A program made the position numbers and the translations under genes. From assembly GCA_041389885.1 (NCBI GenBank), contig JAWKRB010000036.1:8000-71999 (forward strand): 64,000 bases of DNA, read 5' to 3'. A model generated the notes under the pieces. The model did no database searches and was not told where the DNA came from. It saw only the letters and a list, made by a program, of their open reading frames with translations. The DNA is from JAWKRB01 sp041389885. GTDB taxonomy: Bacteria > Myxococcota_A > Polyangia > Polyangiales > Ga0077539. Shown here piece after piece: positions 51,755 to 64,000 of this stretch; the stretch's first letter is position 1; the number at the start of each line of letters is the position of its first letter.

Positions 51755-52621
51755 GTGTCTGCTGCAAGCGAAGGCTTCTCGGTGAAATTCTGGGGCGTAC
51801 GCGGGAGCGTCGCCACGCCGGGTCCCGCCACGGTCGCCGTGGGCGGCAACACGAGCTGCGTCGAGGTGCGCGTCGCTGGAGAGCGGGTGATCTTCGACGC
51901 GGGCACCGGGCTGCACCCCCTCGGCGAGACCCTCCTCGACCAGGGCCCGCAGCGCGCCCACGTCTTTCTCAGCCACCTGCACTGGGATCACATTCAGGGC
52001 CTGCCCTTCTTCGCTCCGCTCTACGAGCGCGAGGTCTCCCTGCGCGTTCACGCCGGTCGCGAGACCGGTCGCACGGTGCAGAGCGCCCTCGCGGGGCAGA
52101 TGGCCTTCCCCTACTTTCCCGTGAGGTTTCACGAGGTGCGCGCGGAGGTGGAGTGCCGCGACCTGGACGCCGACCAGCGGGTCGAGGTCGCGCCCGGCGT
52201 GGTCGTGCGCGGCGTCTCGGGGCACCACCCCGACGGGGTCTTCGTGTATCGCCTGGAGCACAAGGGGCTCTCGGTGGTCTACGCGACCGACGTCGAGTCG
52301 TCCCCCGACCTCGACGCGCGGCTCATCGAGATCGCCCGCGGCGCCGACGTGCTGATCTTCGACGCGCAGTACACCCCCGAGGAGTACGACGGCACCGTCG
52401 GACGTCGCTCGCGGGTGGGGTGGGGGCACAGCACCATGGTCGACGCCGCGCGCATCGCCCGCGAGGCCGGCGTGGGCACCCTCGCGCTCTTTCACCACGA
52501 CCCGCGGCAAGACGACGCCGCCGTGGCCGACAAGGAGCGCCGCGCGCAGGTGCACTTCGAGCGCAGCGTCGCCGCCCGCGAGGGCCTCACGATCGACGTC
52601 TCCCGCGCGCGGGGGGGCTGA
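51755..52621 (+). CDS. Metallo-beta-lactamase-fold hydrolase
   Basis: 288 residues from GTG 51755. KFWGVRGSVATPGP at the start and FLSHLHWDHIQGLPF (HxHxDH) with FDAGTGL, ATDVESSP and the late FHHDPRQDD are typical of the phosphoribosyl/PhnP/RNase Z-like subgroup (KFWGVRGS type) common in myxobacteria and other delta-proteobacteria. Expected to bind two zinc or iron ions and hydrolyse a phosphodiester or similar bond; the substrate is unknown. The neighbour on the other strand is a large lipoprotein. Confidence 0.9.
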   Translation: MSAASEGFSVKFWGVRGSVATPGPATVAVGGNTSCVEVRVAGERVIFDAGTGLHPLGETLLDQGPQRAHVFLSHLHWDHIQGLPFFAPLYEREVSLRVHAGRETGRTVQSALAGQMAFPYFPVRFHEVRAEVECRDLDADQRVEVAPGVVVRGVSGHHPDGVFVYRLEHKGLSVVYATDVESSPDLDARLIEIARGADVLIFDAQYTPEEYDGTVGRRSRVGWGHSTMVDAARIAREAGVGTLALFHHDPRQDDAAVADKERRAQVHFERSVAAREGLTIDVSRARGG

Positions 52622-52642
52622 TCGGCGCGGGGTGAGGTGACC

Positions 52643-55225
52643 CTACGGGGTCACCGCGCAGCGCTGGGGGTAGGCCCTGCGGCCGCCCCAGGCGGTCCCC
52701 ACGAGCGCGTCGCGGCCCTCGGCGCGCAGCGCGAAGGTGCGCACCTCGCGCGTCTCGCGGGCGGGGCGCTCGCCCGCCGGGGGCTCCTCGCGGGGCTCTC
52801 CGCCCGCCAGCGCCGCGGTGCACGCGGTGTCGCCGTAGACGTGGAGGGTCTCTTCGACGATCCACTCGCCGGCCTCGACGCGCCAGCCCTCGCCCTGCAC
52901 CTCGGCGGCGCGCTCGGCGCGGCGGATCACCCCGCGCGGCGCGTCCCGGCGGGCGCAGCCGGCGCGCTCTTCGGTGACCTCGCCGCGGAGCTCGCCGCGC
53001 AGGTCGTAGAAGCGCAGGTGGGACGGTGACGACCGCACCCACAGCCCGCGGGCGCCGCCCAGCGTGCCGACCTCGGCGTCGAGGGAGGGGTCGAGGGCGT
53101 AGTCTCCGCGGGCGACCGCCGCGCGCGTGGCGACCGTGAGCCGCACCGCGCGGCCCTCGGGGAGGCGGGCGTCGCTGCGCACGATCCACGCGTCGCCGTC
53201 GTCGAAGAGCGACGACGCGCCAGGAGGACCGCTCGGGAGCTCGGCCTCGCGCACCCTCGCGCCGTCGACGAGCGCGTGCTCGCACACGCCCGCGGTGCAC
53301 CGCCCGAGCAGGGCGCCCGCGCGCGCGCCGCCCGCCGCGCCGAGCGCGAAGAACACCTCGCTCGCGGGGCCGGGCCAGCGCACCGACGCGCGGCGGTTCA
53401 AGCGCGCGCCGAACCACCGAACGTCGACCCGGTCGCCCGCGCGCGCGGCCGAGATCGCGTAGCCCGCGATGGCGGCGCCGCGGTCGATCTCGGGCGCGGG
53501 GCGGGCGCGTCCCTCGTCGGCGCAGCGCACTTGCAGCGGCCGCCGTGCGACCGGCGGGACGAGCGCCTCGGGGAGCGCGTCGCGCCCCAGGGCCGCCACG
53601 CCCGGCGAGGCGCCCGAGAGGTCGACGAAGAGCGCCGCGCCGAGGCGGCACCACGGGCCCACGCAGTAGCTCCCGCCCGCGGCGACGCGCGCGAGGCTCC
53701 GGGGGTCGCCCTGCACCGGCGAGGGGAGCGAGAGCCGCGCCCCCGTCGGGCTGAAGCGCGCGAGCGACATCGCGCTGTCTCCCAGGGTGATCACGTCTCC
53801 GTCGGCGGTGACCACGGCGTCGACGCTCCCCGGAGGCGCGGGCGTGCGGGACCACCGCGCGGGCTCTCCCCGGGCGATGGCGCGCACCGGGCCGCCCTCG
53901 ACGTCTCGCTCGAGCATCACGATGTCCCTGTGCTGCAACGCGCTCTGCGCGGTGACCCGGTTGTAGGGGATGGTGAAGGGCGTGAAGCCCAGCGCCGTCA
54001 CCCGCGCGGCCCGCACCGGCCCCCGCGGGGGCGCGGCGGCGTCGATGGCGAGGGCGACGCCGTCGTACACGCCCAGCAGCGAGGCGGCGAAGGGCAGCGC
54101 GTGCTCCCTGAACTGCCCCGCGGGGTCGACGAAGCAGAGGCGAGAGGGGTCGGGGGTGGTCCGCTGCGCGCAGGGGGACTGCACCGCGAAGGCGCGGGTG
54201 TGCGGGTCGAAGCGCGGGTTCGCCGAGGGCTCTCCCCGCGTCTCATCGCGCAGCGTGCGCCAGGTCACCCCGCCCGGGTCGAGGGCGAAGAGCGCCCGCG
54301 CCCACCCCTCCTTCACGCACGACGCCGCGAGCACGCCCCCCGACGAGAACACCGCGCAGTCTGCTCCGGGCACGGGGATGCGCCGCGTGGCCCGCGCCGT
54401 CGGCGTCGACCGCACCTCGACGCGATCGCCGACGACCACCGCGAAGCCCTCGCGAAACCTCGCGATGCGGTCGGCGCGCTCGGGGAGCGGCGGCATCGGG
54501 CGACGCACCGCGGCGGGCGTCGGCGCGGGCGGGAGCTCCGCGGCCACGAGCGCCTCGCCCTCCAACCGAAAGTCTCCCCGCGTGCCGCGCACGAAGGCCC
54601 CCACGGCGTCGAGGCCCACGCTCCAGGCCGCGCCCTCGGGCATGGCGAGGGTCCGCTCGGTGCGCCCGCCGTCGCGCGAGATCGCCACGCGGCCAGGCTC
54701 GACCACCGCCAGCACCGTGCGCGCGTCGAGGGCGACGGCGTGGCGCGCCCGCGAGAACACCGCGCGGCGGGGAGGGCCCTCGCCGTCGTCGATCCAGCAG
54801 TCGCCGCGCTCGTCGACCAGGGCGAGGGCGCCGCGCCCCCAGCGCTGGGCCGCGCCGACCGGCTCGCGCACGCGCCCAGGGAGCGCGCCGACCGGCCGCA
54901 GCGGGCCGAGAAACTCGCCGGACTCATACAGCGTCCCGTCGACCGACGCGAAGCGCCAGCGCGTCGGGGTGAGCGCCGCGGCGGCGACGAGGGGCGAGGC
55001 GGCGAAGGGCGGAGGGGCGACCCGTCGGTCGAGGGCGCGGAGGCCCCCGGCGATGACCCCCGCCCCCGCCGCGAAGGGGGCGCCTTCGGGGGGCAGGGTG
55101 ATCCAGCTCGGGAGAAAGCCCGCGTCTGGCGGCGGCGGCGGCGGCGGGCGGGCCGCGTCGTCGTGGCGGCGACAGCCGGACGCGAGCGAGAGCATCGAGG
55201 CGAGCGCCGCGCTCAGGATTTTCAC
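52643..55225 (-). CDS. Large lipoprotein with propeller-like repeats
   Basis: 860 residues from GTG 55225. Lipobox MLSLASGCRR; then a Pro-rich stretch (PPPPPPP). The rest consists of many beta-strand blocks (for example TLYESGEFLGPLRPVGALPG, AVEPGRVAISRDGG) with evenly spaced turns, as in WD/BNR-like propellers. Function unknown. Divergent from the Stig1-like repeat gene, with only 62 bp between. Confidence 0.75.
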   Translation of the reverse strand: MKILSAALASMLSLASGCRRHDDAARPPPPPPPDAGFLPSWITLPPEGAPFAAGAGVIAGGLRALDRRVAPPPFAASPLVAAAALTPTRWRFASVDGTLYESGEFLGPLRPVGALPGRVREPVGAAQRWGRGALALVDERGDCWIDDGEGPPRRAVFSRARHAVALDARTVLAVVEPGRVAISRDGGRTERTLAMPEGAAWSVGLDAVGAFVRGTRGDFRLEGEALVAAELPPAPTPAAVRRPMPPLPERADRIARFREGFAVVVGDRVEVRSTPTARATRRIPVPGADCAVFSSGGVLAASCVKEGWARALFALDPGGVTWRTLRDETRGEPSANPRFDPHTRAFAVQSPCAQRTTPDPSRLCFVDPAGQFREHALPFAASLLGVYDGVALAIDAAAPPRGPVRAARVTALGFTPFTIPYNRVTAQSALQHRDIVMLERDVEGGPVRAIARGEPARWSRTPAPPGSVDAVVTADGDVITLGDSAMSLARFSPTGARLSLPSPVQGDPRSLARVAAGGSYCVGPWCRLGAALFVDLSGASPGVAALGRDALPEALVPPVARRPLQVRCADEGRARPAPEIDRGAAIAGYAISAARAGDRVDVRWFGARLNRRASVRWPGPASEVFFALGAAGGARAGALLGRCTAGVCEHALVDGARVREAELPSGPPGASSLFDDGDAWIVRSDARLPEGRAVRLTVATRAAVARGDYALDPSLDAEVGTLGGARGLWVRSSPSHLRFYDLRGELRGEVTEERAGCARRDAPRGVIRRAERAAEVQGEGWRVEAGEWIVEETLHVYGDTACTAALAGGEPREEPPAGERPARETREVRTFALRAEGRDALVGTAWGGRRAYPQRCAVTP

Positions 55226-55287
55226 GGATGGGTGTAGCGTGGGAGCGCTCTGCGCGCTGAGCCGCGTCGGGGCGGAGGACATTTCGG

Positions 55288-58929
<3,642 letters not shown>

Positions 58930-59007
58930 GCTCCCCGCGAGGGCCGCGAGACGGCCCTCATCCCCGACATCTCCGCCGCGACGCGTGGTCGCGCGCCGGG
59001 GGAGGCG

Positions 59008-60159
59008 CTACCCCAGCTCCCCCCGCGTCGCGGCGAGGAGCCACGCGCCGCGCGGGTGCTCGCGCGCCCTCGCGAACGTGGGCTCGAGGCGCGGCTCCTG
59101 CGCGAGCTCGGGCGACGCGAGCAGGGCGAGGTCGAAGTCGTCGAGGGCGTCATCGACCCTCCCCACCGAGAGCCGGGCGCCCGCGCGGCTCAGGTGATCC
59201 TCGGGGTCGGCGCCGAGCTCGAGGTCGGCCAGCGCACGCAGGGTCTCTCGCGCGTCGTCGATGCGATCCATCGCCACGAAGACACGCGCGAGGGACTCGT
59301 ACGCGCGGGGTCTCCGCTCGCCCAGGCGAATCGCCTCGGTGAAGCGCGCGCGGGCCTGCTCCAGGTCTCCGTCTCGCCACGCGAGGGCGGCCCGAAACGA
59401 CCACCCCGCGGGGTGTGCGGGCGCGTCTTCGATGGCGCGATCCGCCGCGCGCGTCGCTTCATCGTCGTGTCCGAGGCGGTCTGCGAGCTCGGCGACGTCG
59501 ACCCAGGTCTCGGCGTCGCGCGACGCCTCGGCGGTGGCGCGCAGCACGTCGAGGGACGCGTCCGCCACGCCCATCATGCCGAGGAGCTTGCCGACCCGCA
59601 GCGCGCCCCGCGCGTCGTCGCCGCGGGCGAGGGAGAGTCCCAGCTCGCGCAACGGGGTCACAGGGTCGGGGCCGTCGAGGTGCGCGGCCATCTGCCGTGA
59701 GAGCGCGTCCTCGCCGGGGGCGCCGTGCCCGTGGATCACCAGCGTGCGGTCGTACGCGGGCTGCGCCGCCGCGGACTCTGTGAACGACACCCGCTCGACG
59801 AGGAGCGTGACGCGCGCGTAGAGCCACGACGCGCCCCAGGGGAGCGCGACGACCGGGACGCCGTCTCCGAGGAGGCGCGCGACGTCGGCGCGGGGCACGC
59901 GCGTCCCCGACGCGGGCTCGCCAGGCTCGACGCGGGGGGCGCCCTCGGGGGAGAGCTCGGCGACCTCCGCGGCCCAATGGATCGCGCCGTCGTCGACGGA
60001 CCACAGCAGCGCCGGGACGAAGCGCGCGCGCGCGAGCTCGACGCCCAGCAGTCGGTACGCGAGCGTGCGCGTGGAGTGCGAGACCTCGGGGCCTTCGGGC
60101 ACGAGGTCGGCGAGGCGGGAGAGGTCTGGCGACGTCGCGGCGTGAAAGGGAGGGGACAT
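59008..60159 (-). CDS. TPR-repeat protein
   Basis: 383 residues from ATG 60159. N-terminal part (about 1-190) is a unique mixed domain; residues about 195-370 are TPRs (LGLSLARGDDARGALRVGKL; AELADRLGHDDEATRAADRA; ALAWRDGDLEQARARFTEAI; LARVFVAMDRIDDARETLRA). No signal peptide, so cytoplasmic. Role unknown, probably protein-protein contact. Divergent from the copper ATPase gene. Confidence 0.82.
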   Translation of the reverse strand: MSPPFHAATSPDLSRLADLVPEGPEVSHSTRTLAYRLLGVELARARFVPALLWSVDDGAIHWAAEVAELSPEGAPRVEPGEPASGTRVPRADVARLLGDGVPVVALPWGASWLYARVTLLVERVSFTESAAAQPAYDRTLVIHGHGAPGEDALSRQMAAHLDGPDPVTPLRELGLSLARGDDARGALRVGKLLGMMGVADASLDVLRATAEASRDAETWVDVAELADRLGHDDEATRAADRAIEDAPAHPAGWSFRAALAWRDGDLEQARARFTEAIRLGERRPRAYESLARVFVAMDRIDDARETLRALADLELGADPEDHLSRAGARLSVGRVDDALDDFDLALLASPELAQEPRLEPTFARAREHPRGAWLLAATRGELG

Positions 60160-60329
60160 GGCGGTGGGCTCGGTCTGCGACTCTACCGCGTGTCGTGAGA
60201 CCGCCAAGGGGCGCCGGCTTCGCGGCGCCCGCGCGGTAAGACGTCCGCCCTCCCGTCTGTCTCCAGGGCGCGCGCGAATTCTCTCGCGAGTCTCTCCATC
60301 TCCCCACCGCAGGACCCACACTGACCCCG

Positions 60330-62735
60330 ATGACCACCGCAGACGACACCTCGACCCAGCGATCCTGGGACCTCGCGGTCGAGGGGATGACCTGCGCCTC
60401 CTGCGCGGGCCGCGTCGAGAAGGCGCTGAAGAAGCTCCCTGGCGTCGCGGGGGCGAGCGTGAACCTCGCCACCGAGCGCGTGCACGTCGACGCCTCGCCC
60501 GAGGTCGACCTCGCCGCGCTCACCGCCGCGGTCGAGCGCGCGGGATATCGTATCCCCTTGCGGCAGTGGGAGATCCGCGTCGACGGCATGACCTGTGCGT
60601 CGTGCGTGGGGCGGGTCGAGAAGGCTCTCTTGAAGGTCCCTGGCGTCACCGCGGCCACGGTGAACCTCGCGACCGAGACCGCGAGCGTCACCGCGAGCGT
60701 CGACGCGGCCGCGCTCCTGGCGGCGGTGACCCGCGCGGGATACTCCGCCGCGCTCCGCGTCGAAGACGGCCCACGGCCCGGCCCCGAGGCCGCGCCCACC
60801 TGGCCGCTCTGGGTGGCCGGAGCCCTCTCGCTCCCCCTCCTCGCGCCGATGGTGGCGATGCTCTTCGGTGCGCACTGGATGCTCCCCCCGTGGGCGCAGT
60901 GGGCCCTGGCGACCCCCGTGCAGTTCGGCTTCGGCGCGCGCTTCTACCGCGCCGGCTGGAGCGCCCTGCGCGCGGGCAGCGGGAACATGGACCTCCTCGT
61001 CGCCCTCGGCACCAGCGCCGGCTACGGGCTGAGCGTGTACGAGTGGCTGCGCCCGGCGCGAGCGCCATGCCGCACCTGTACTTCGAGGCCTCGGCGGTGG
61101 TGATCACCCTGGTGATGCTGGGCGCTTTGCCTGGAGGCGCGGGCCAAGCGGCAGACCACCGCGGCGATTCGCGCGCTCCAGGCGCTGCGGCCCGAGACCG
61201 CGCGGGTGCGCCGCGACGGGGTCGACGTCGAGCTCCCCCTCGGCGAGGTGCGCGTGGGCGACGTGGTGGTGGTGCGCCCTGGCGAGCGCGTTCCGGTCGA
61301 CGGCGAGGTGATCGAGGGCGAGAGCGGGGTCGACGAGTCGCTGATCACGGGCGAGAGCCTGCCCGTGGCGCGCCGCGCGGGCGATCGGGTCACGGGCGGC
61401 GCGGTGAACGGCGACGGGCTCCTCGCGCTGCGCACCGTCGCCGTGGGGGCCGAGAGCACGCTCTCGCGCATCGTGCGCATGGTCGAGTCGGCGCAGGCGA
61501 AGAAGGCGCCCATTCAGCGCACCGTCGACCGTGTGAGCGAGGTCTTCGTGCCGACCATCCTCGCCTGCGCCGTGCTCACGCTGCTGGGCTGGGGGCTGAT
61601 CACCGGGCAGTGGGAGCGGGGTGTGCTCAACGCCGTCGCCGTGCTGGTGATCGCGTGCCCATGCGCCCTCGGCCTCGCCACGCCCACGGCGATCATGGCG
61701 GGCACCGGCGTCGCCGCGCGCCGCGGGATCTTGATTCAAGACGCGCAGGCCCTCGAGCTCGCGCACCGTGTCGGCGTCGTGGCCTTCGACAAGACCGGCA
61801 CGCTCACCGAGGGGCGTCCGAGGGTCGTGGGCGCCGTGTCGAGTACGGGCGATCGGGCGTCGCTGCTGACCCTCGCGGCGGCGCTGCAGTCGGGGAGCGA
61901 GCACCCCCTCGCCCGCGCCGTCGCCGAGGCCGCGCGCGAAGAAGGGATCACCGCGCCCGCGGCGACCGGGCTCCGCGCCGTGCCCGGCAAGGGGATCACC
62001 GGCGTCGTCGATGGGGTCACCCTGCGCCTCGGCAGCGCGCGGTGGATGGACGAGCTCGGCGTCGCGCGGGGTGACCTCGCGGCGCAGGCCGAGGCGATGC
62101 AGTCCGAGGGGCGCACGGTGTCGTGGCTCGCCGCGGGAGAGGGAGAGGCGCGGGGCTTCATCGCGTTTGGTGACACCGTGAAGCCCACCGCGGCGGCGGC
62201 CATCGCGGCGCTCCACGCGATGGGCGTGCGCACGGTGCTCGTGAGCGGAGACAACCGGGGGAGCGCCGAGGCCGTGGCGGCGGCGCTGGGCATCGACGAC
62301 GTGCGCGCCGAGGTGCTCCCTGGAGAGAAGGCCGCGGTGGTGGCCGCGCTCCACGAGCTCAGCCCGGTGGTCGCGATGGTGGGCGACGGGATCAACGACG
62401 CGCCCGCCCTCGCCGCGGCCGACGTGGGCATCGCGATGGCGACGGGGACCGACGTGGCGATGCACGCCGCGGGGGTGACGCTGATGCGGGGCGACCCCGC
62501 GCGGGTGGCCGAGGCGATCGAGATCTCGCGGCGCACGACCTCGAAGATTCGGCAGAACCTCTTCTGGGCGTTTGGGTACAACGTGATCGGCGTGCCCCTC
62601 GCGGCGCTGGGGTATTTGAGCCCGGTGATCGCGGGGGCGGCGATGGCCTTCAGCAGCGTGAGCGTGGTGACCAACGCGCTGCTGCTGCAGCGCCTCGGGC
62701 GCGGCGGGCGCGCGAAGGGCGGAGGGGTGCGGTAA
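60330..62735 (+). CDS. copA: Copper-transporting P-type ATPase
   Basis: 801 codons. Two N-terminal heavy-metal domains with GMTCASC (about residues 19-25 and 88-94), the TGES actuator motif, the CPC metal site in VIACPCALGLATPTA, phosphorylation motif DKTGTLTEG, SEHPL and GDGINDAPALAAADVG. This is the P1B-1 copper exporter layout. A compensated frameshift occurs between about 61054 and 61117, shifting GASAMPHLYFEASAVVITLV out of and back into frame; it is likely an assembly indel. No copper regulator or chaperone lies next to it. Pumps Cu+ out of the cytoplasm. Confidence 0.92.
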
Positions 62736-62758
62736 CCTTCGCGGCGGAGGTCTACGAC

Positions 62759-63853
62759 ATGGCGCTTCAACGCGGTGATCGGCTCGCGGTGCTCACGTCT
62801 GGCGGCGACGCGCCTGGGATGAACGCCGCCCTGCGCGCGGCGGCGCGGGTGGGCGCGGAGCTCGGCTTCGAGGTGCTCGGCGTCGAGGACGGGTACACCG
62901 GGCTCCTCGACGGACGCCTGCGCGCGATGGAGCTCGGCGCCCTCGACGAGGCCGCGCGCTGCGGGGGCACGATCCTCGGCACCGCGCGCTCGAAGGTCTT
63001 TCCCACGCCCGAGGGCCACGCGCGGGCGCGGGCGCAGCTGGTCGCGCACAAGATCGACGGGCTGCTGGTGATCGGCGGCAACGGCTCGCTCGCGGGCGCG
63101 GCGACGCTCCTCGGGGCGCCCACGGCGGCGGGGGGCGCGCTGGCGGTGGCGGGCGTCCCCGCGTCGATCGACAACGACCTCGCGTGCACGTCGATGGCCA
63201 TCGGCGTCGACACGGCGATGAACACCATCGTCGAGGCCATCGACCGGATCTATGACACCGCGAGCGCCCACCGCCGCACCTTCTTCATTGAAGTCATGGG
63301 GCGCGACTGCGGGTACCTCGCGATGACCAGCGGCATCGCCGCGGGCGCCGACGCGGTGCTCGTGCCCGAGGTCGACAAGAGCGAAGAGGACCGCATCGCC
63401 CACGTCGTGAACGTCATCACCCGCGCGTACAGCGACGGCTCGGCGCGGAGGCGCGTGCTGGTGATCAAGGCCGAGGGCGCGAAGGTCGACCTCGGCCGGC
63501 TCAAGTCCGCCGTCGAGGCCCGCATCGCCGAGGACCACCCCGACGTCGACACCCGCATCACCGTGCTGGGGCACGTCGTGCGGGGAGGCTCCCCGTCGGC
63601 CTTCGACCGGCTCCTCGCCGCGCGTCTTGCCAACGCCGCGGTGCGCGCCCTCGCCGCGGGGGAGTCGGGCTTCATGGCAGGGTGGGTCGGCGCCGGGGCC
63701 TCGGGGGCGCCGACGGTCTACGACCCCGCGGTGCTGATCACGCCCATCCCCACGGTGCTCGCCGAGACCGAGAGGCTCATGCGCGGCGACACCGCCCTGG
63801 CGCAGTGGCGCCGGCGGGTCTATCGAGAGGTCGAGCCGATCATCGCGCGGTAG
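62759..63853 (+). CDS. pfkA: 6-phosphofructokinase
   Basis: 364 residues from ATG 62759. Clear PFK motifs: TSGGDAPGMNAALRAAARVG, GTARSKVFPT, PASIDNDLACTSMAIGVDTA (ID-N-D catalytic loop), EVMGRDCGYLAM, and HVVRGGSPSAFDRLLAARLA. Residue 103-equivalent in GGDGS of ATP-dependent enzymes reads Asn (VIGGNGSLAG), which may alter metal or ATP binding; the following Gly argues against a PPi-dependent enzyme. The start has no strong ribosome-binding site, but the stop of copA lies 23 bp upstream. Glycolysis step 3. Confidence 0.93.
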   Translation: MALQRGDRLAVLTSGGDAPGMNAALRAAARVGAELGFEVLGVEDGYTGLLDGRLRAMELGALDEAARCGGTILGTARSKVFPTPEGHARARAQLVAHKIDGLLVIGGNGSLAGAATLLGAPTAAGGALAVAGVPASIDNDLACTSMAIGVDTAMNTIVEAIDRIYDTASAHRRTFFIEVMGRDCGYLAMTSGIAAGADAVLVPEVDKSEEDRIAHVVNVITRAYSDGSARRRVLVIKAEGAKVDLGRLKSAVEARIAEDHPDVDTRITVLGHVVRGGSPSAFDRLLAARLANAAVRALAAGESGFMAGWVGAGASGAPTVYDPAVLITPIPTVLAETERLMRGDTALAQWRRRVYREVEPIIAR

Positions 63854-63876
63854 AGGCAGAGGGGTAGAGTCGAGCG

Positions 63877-64000
63877 ATGTCCATGAACGACGCGCAGGGC
63901 GAGGTCGCGAAGAGGGCCTCGCAGTCCATCGCGCGCTTCGGCGCGACGTCCGACGTCGCCGCGACGGTCACCGCGCGCCCCGAGCTGCCCACGTCCGACG
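63877..64000 (+). CDS. Start of an unidentified gene, cut by the window
   Basis: Open frame from ATG 63877 to the window end (41 residues). It begins MSMNDAQGEVAKRASQSIAR. No family can be named from this much. GAGGGGTAGAGTCGAGCG lies before it. It follows pfkA by 24 bp on the same strand. Confidence 0.5.
   Translation, partial: MSMNDAQGEVAKRASQSIARFGATSDVAATVTARPELPTSD

Noticed and set aside
53276..55237. 653-codon + frame
   Set aside because: Antisense to the large lipoprotein gene with a clear lipobox; low-complexity shadow.

Overview
The window is very GC-rich DNA (about three quarters G+C by eye). Several features suggest a myxobacterium-like member of the Myxococcota, though this is inference and not a phylogenetic placement. 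They are many secreted lipoproteins with Asp/Ala/Pro-rich linkers, long Cys-rich repeat proteins, a multidomain Ser/Thr kinase, an FHA-domain sigma-54 activator, a lone vgrG/PAAR cluster and a steroid 5-alpha-reductase-like enzyme. I saw no rRNA, tRNA or CRISPR array.

Layout. 1-3.9 kb: a decayed coding stretch, a DUF2293 gene, copy 1 of a large palindromic repeat, a conserved hypothetical gene, a 5-alpha-reductase family membrane enzyme and a small membrane protein. 4.2-9.7 kb: a secretion-spike cargo module of VgrG with a peptidoglycan-binding tail, an 809-residue unknown cargo protein and a DUF4280 PAAR-like tip, with a candidate sigma-54 promoter upstream. 9.7-12.5 kb: a kinase fused to a globin, an alpha/beta-hydrolase fold lacking its catalytic residues, and a cyclase-like tail. 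12.5-13.0 kb: repeat copy 2. 13.05-18.2 kb: an FHA/sigma-54 activator, then a four-gene operon in which every gene pair overlaps by 4 bp (YrdC-like, haem-oxygenase-like metal oxidase, YrdC-like, adenylate-forming ligase); it looks like an undescribed small biosynthetic pathway. 18.3-26.0 kb: signalling and housekeeping genes (GGDEF protein, epimerase, MgtC/DUF4010 protein, SDR/LysR pair, patatin). 26.0-28.0 kb: two adjacent genes that together match the C-terminal half of RNA polymerase beta-prime, without the catalytic NADFDGD half and broken at the trigger loop; this is the most unusual locus. 28.1-30.3 kb: repeat copy 3, interrupted just past its hairpin by a group II intron with a frameshifted reverse transcriptase. 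30.4-37.1 kb: DUF3626 protein, SDR/TetR pair with palindromic operator, outer-membrane-like protein, thioredoxin, HipA-like kinase and lipoproteins. 37.4-39.7 kb: argG and a DHH phosphoesterase. 39.9-60.2 kb: mostly envelope proteins (Cys-rich and propeller-like lipoproteins, a possibly circularly permuted esterase, a protein with about 19 Stig1-like repeats) mixed with an aldo/keto reductase, NDH-2, LD-carboxypeptidase, an APH-type kinase, a metallo-beta-lactamase-fold hydrolase and a TPR protein. 60.3-64 kb: a copper P-type ATPase, 6-phosphofructokinase and the start of another gene.

A caution for every reading-frame statement: at least four conserved genes (vgrG, the kinase, the Stig1-like gene, the copper ATPase) contain small, mostly compensating frameshifts. 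This is more typical of residual indels in a long-read assembly than of real decay, so splits such as the one in the beta-prime-like pair should be checked against reads before biological use is made of them.
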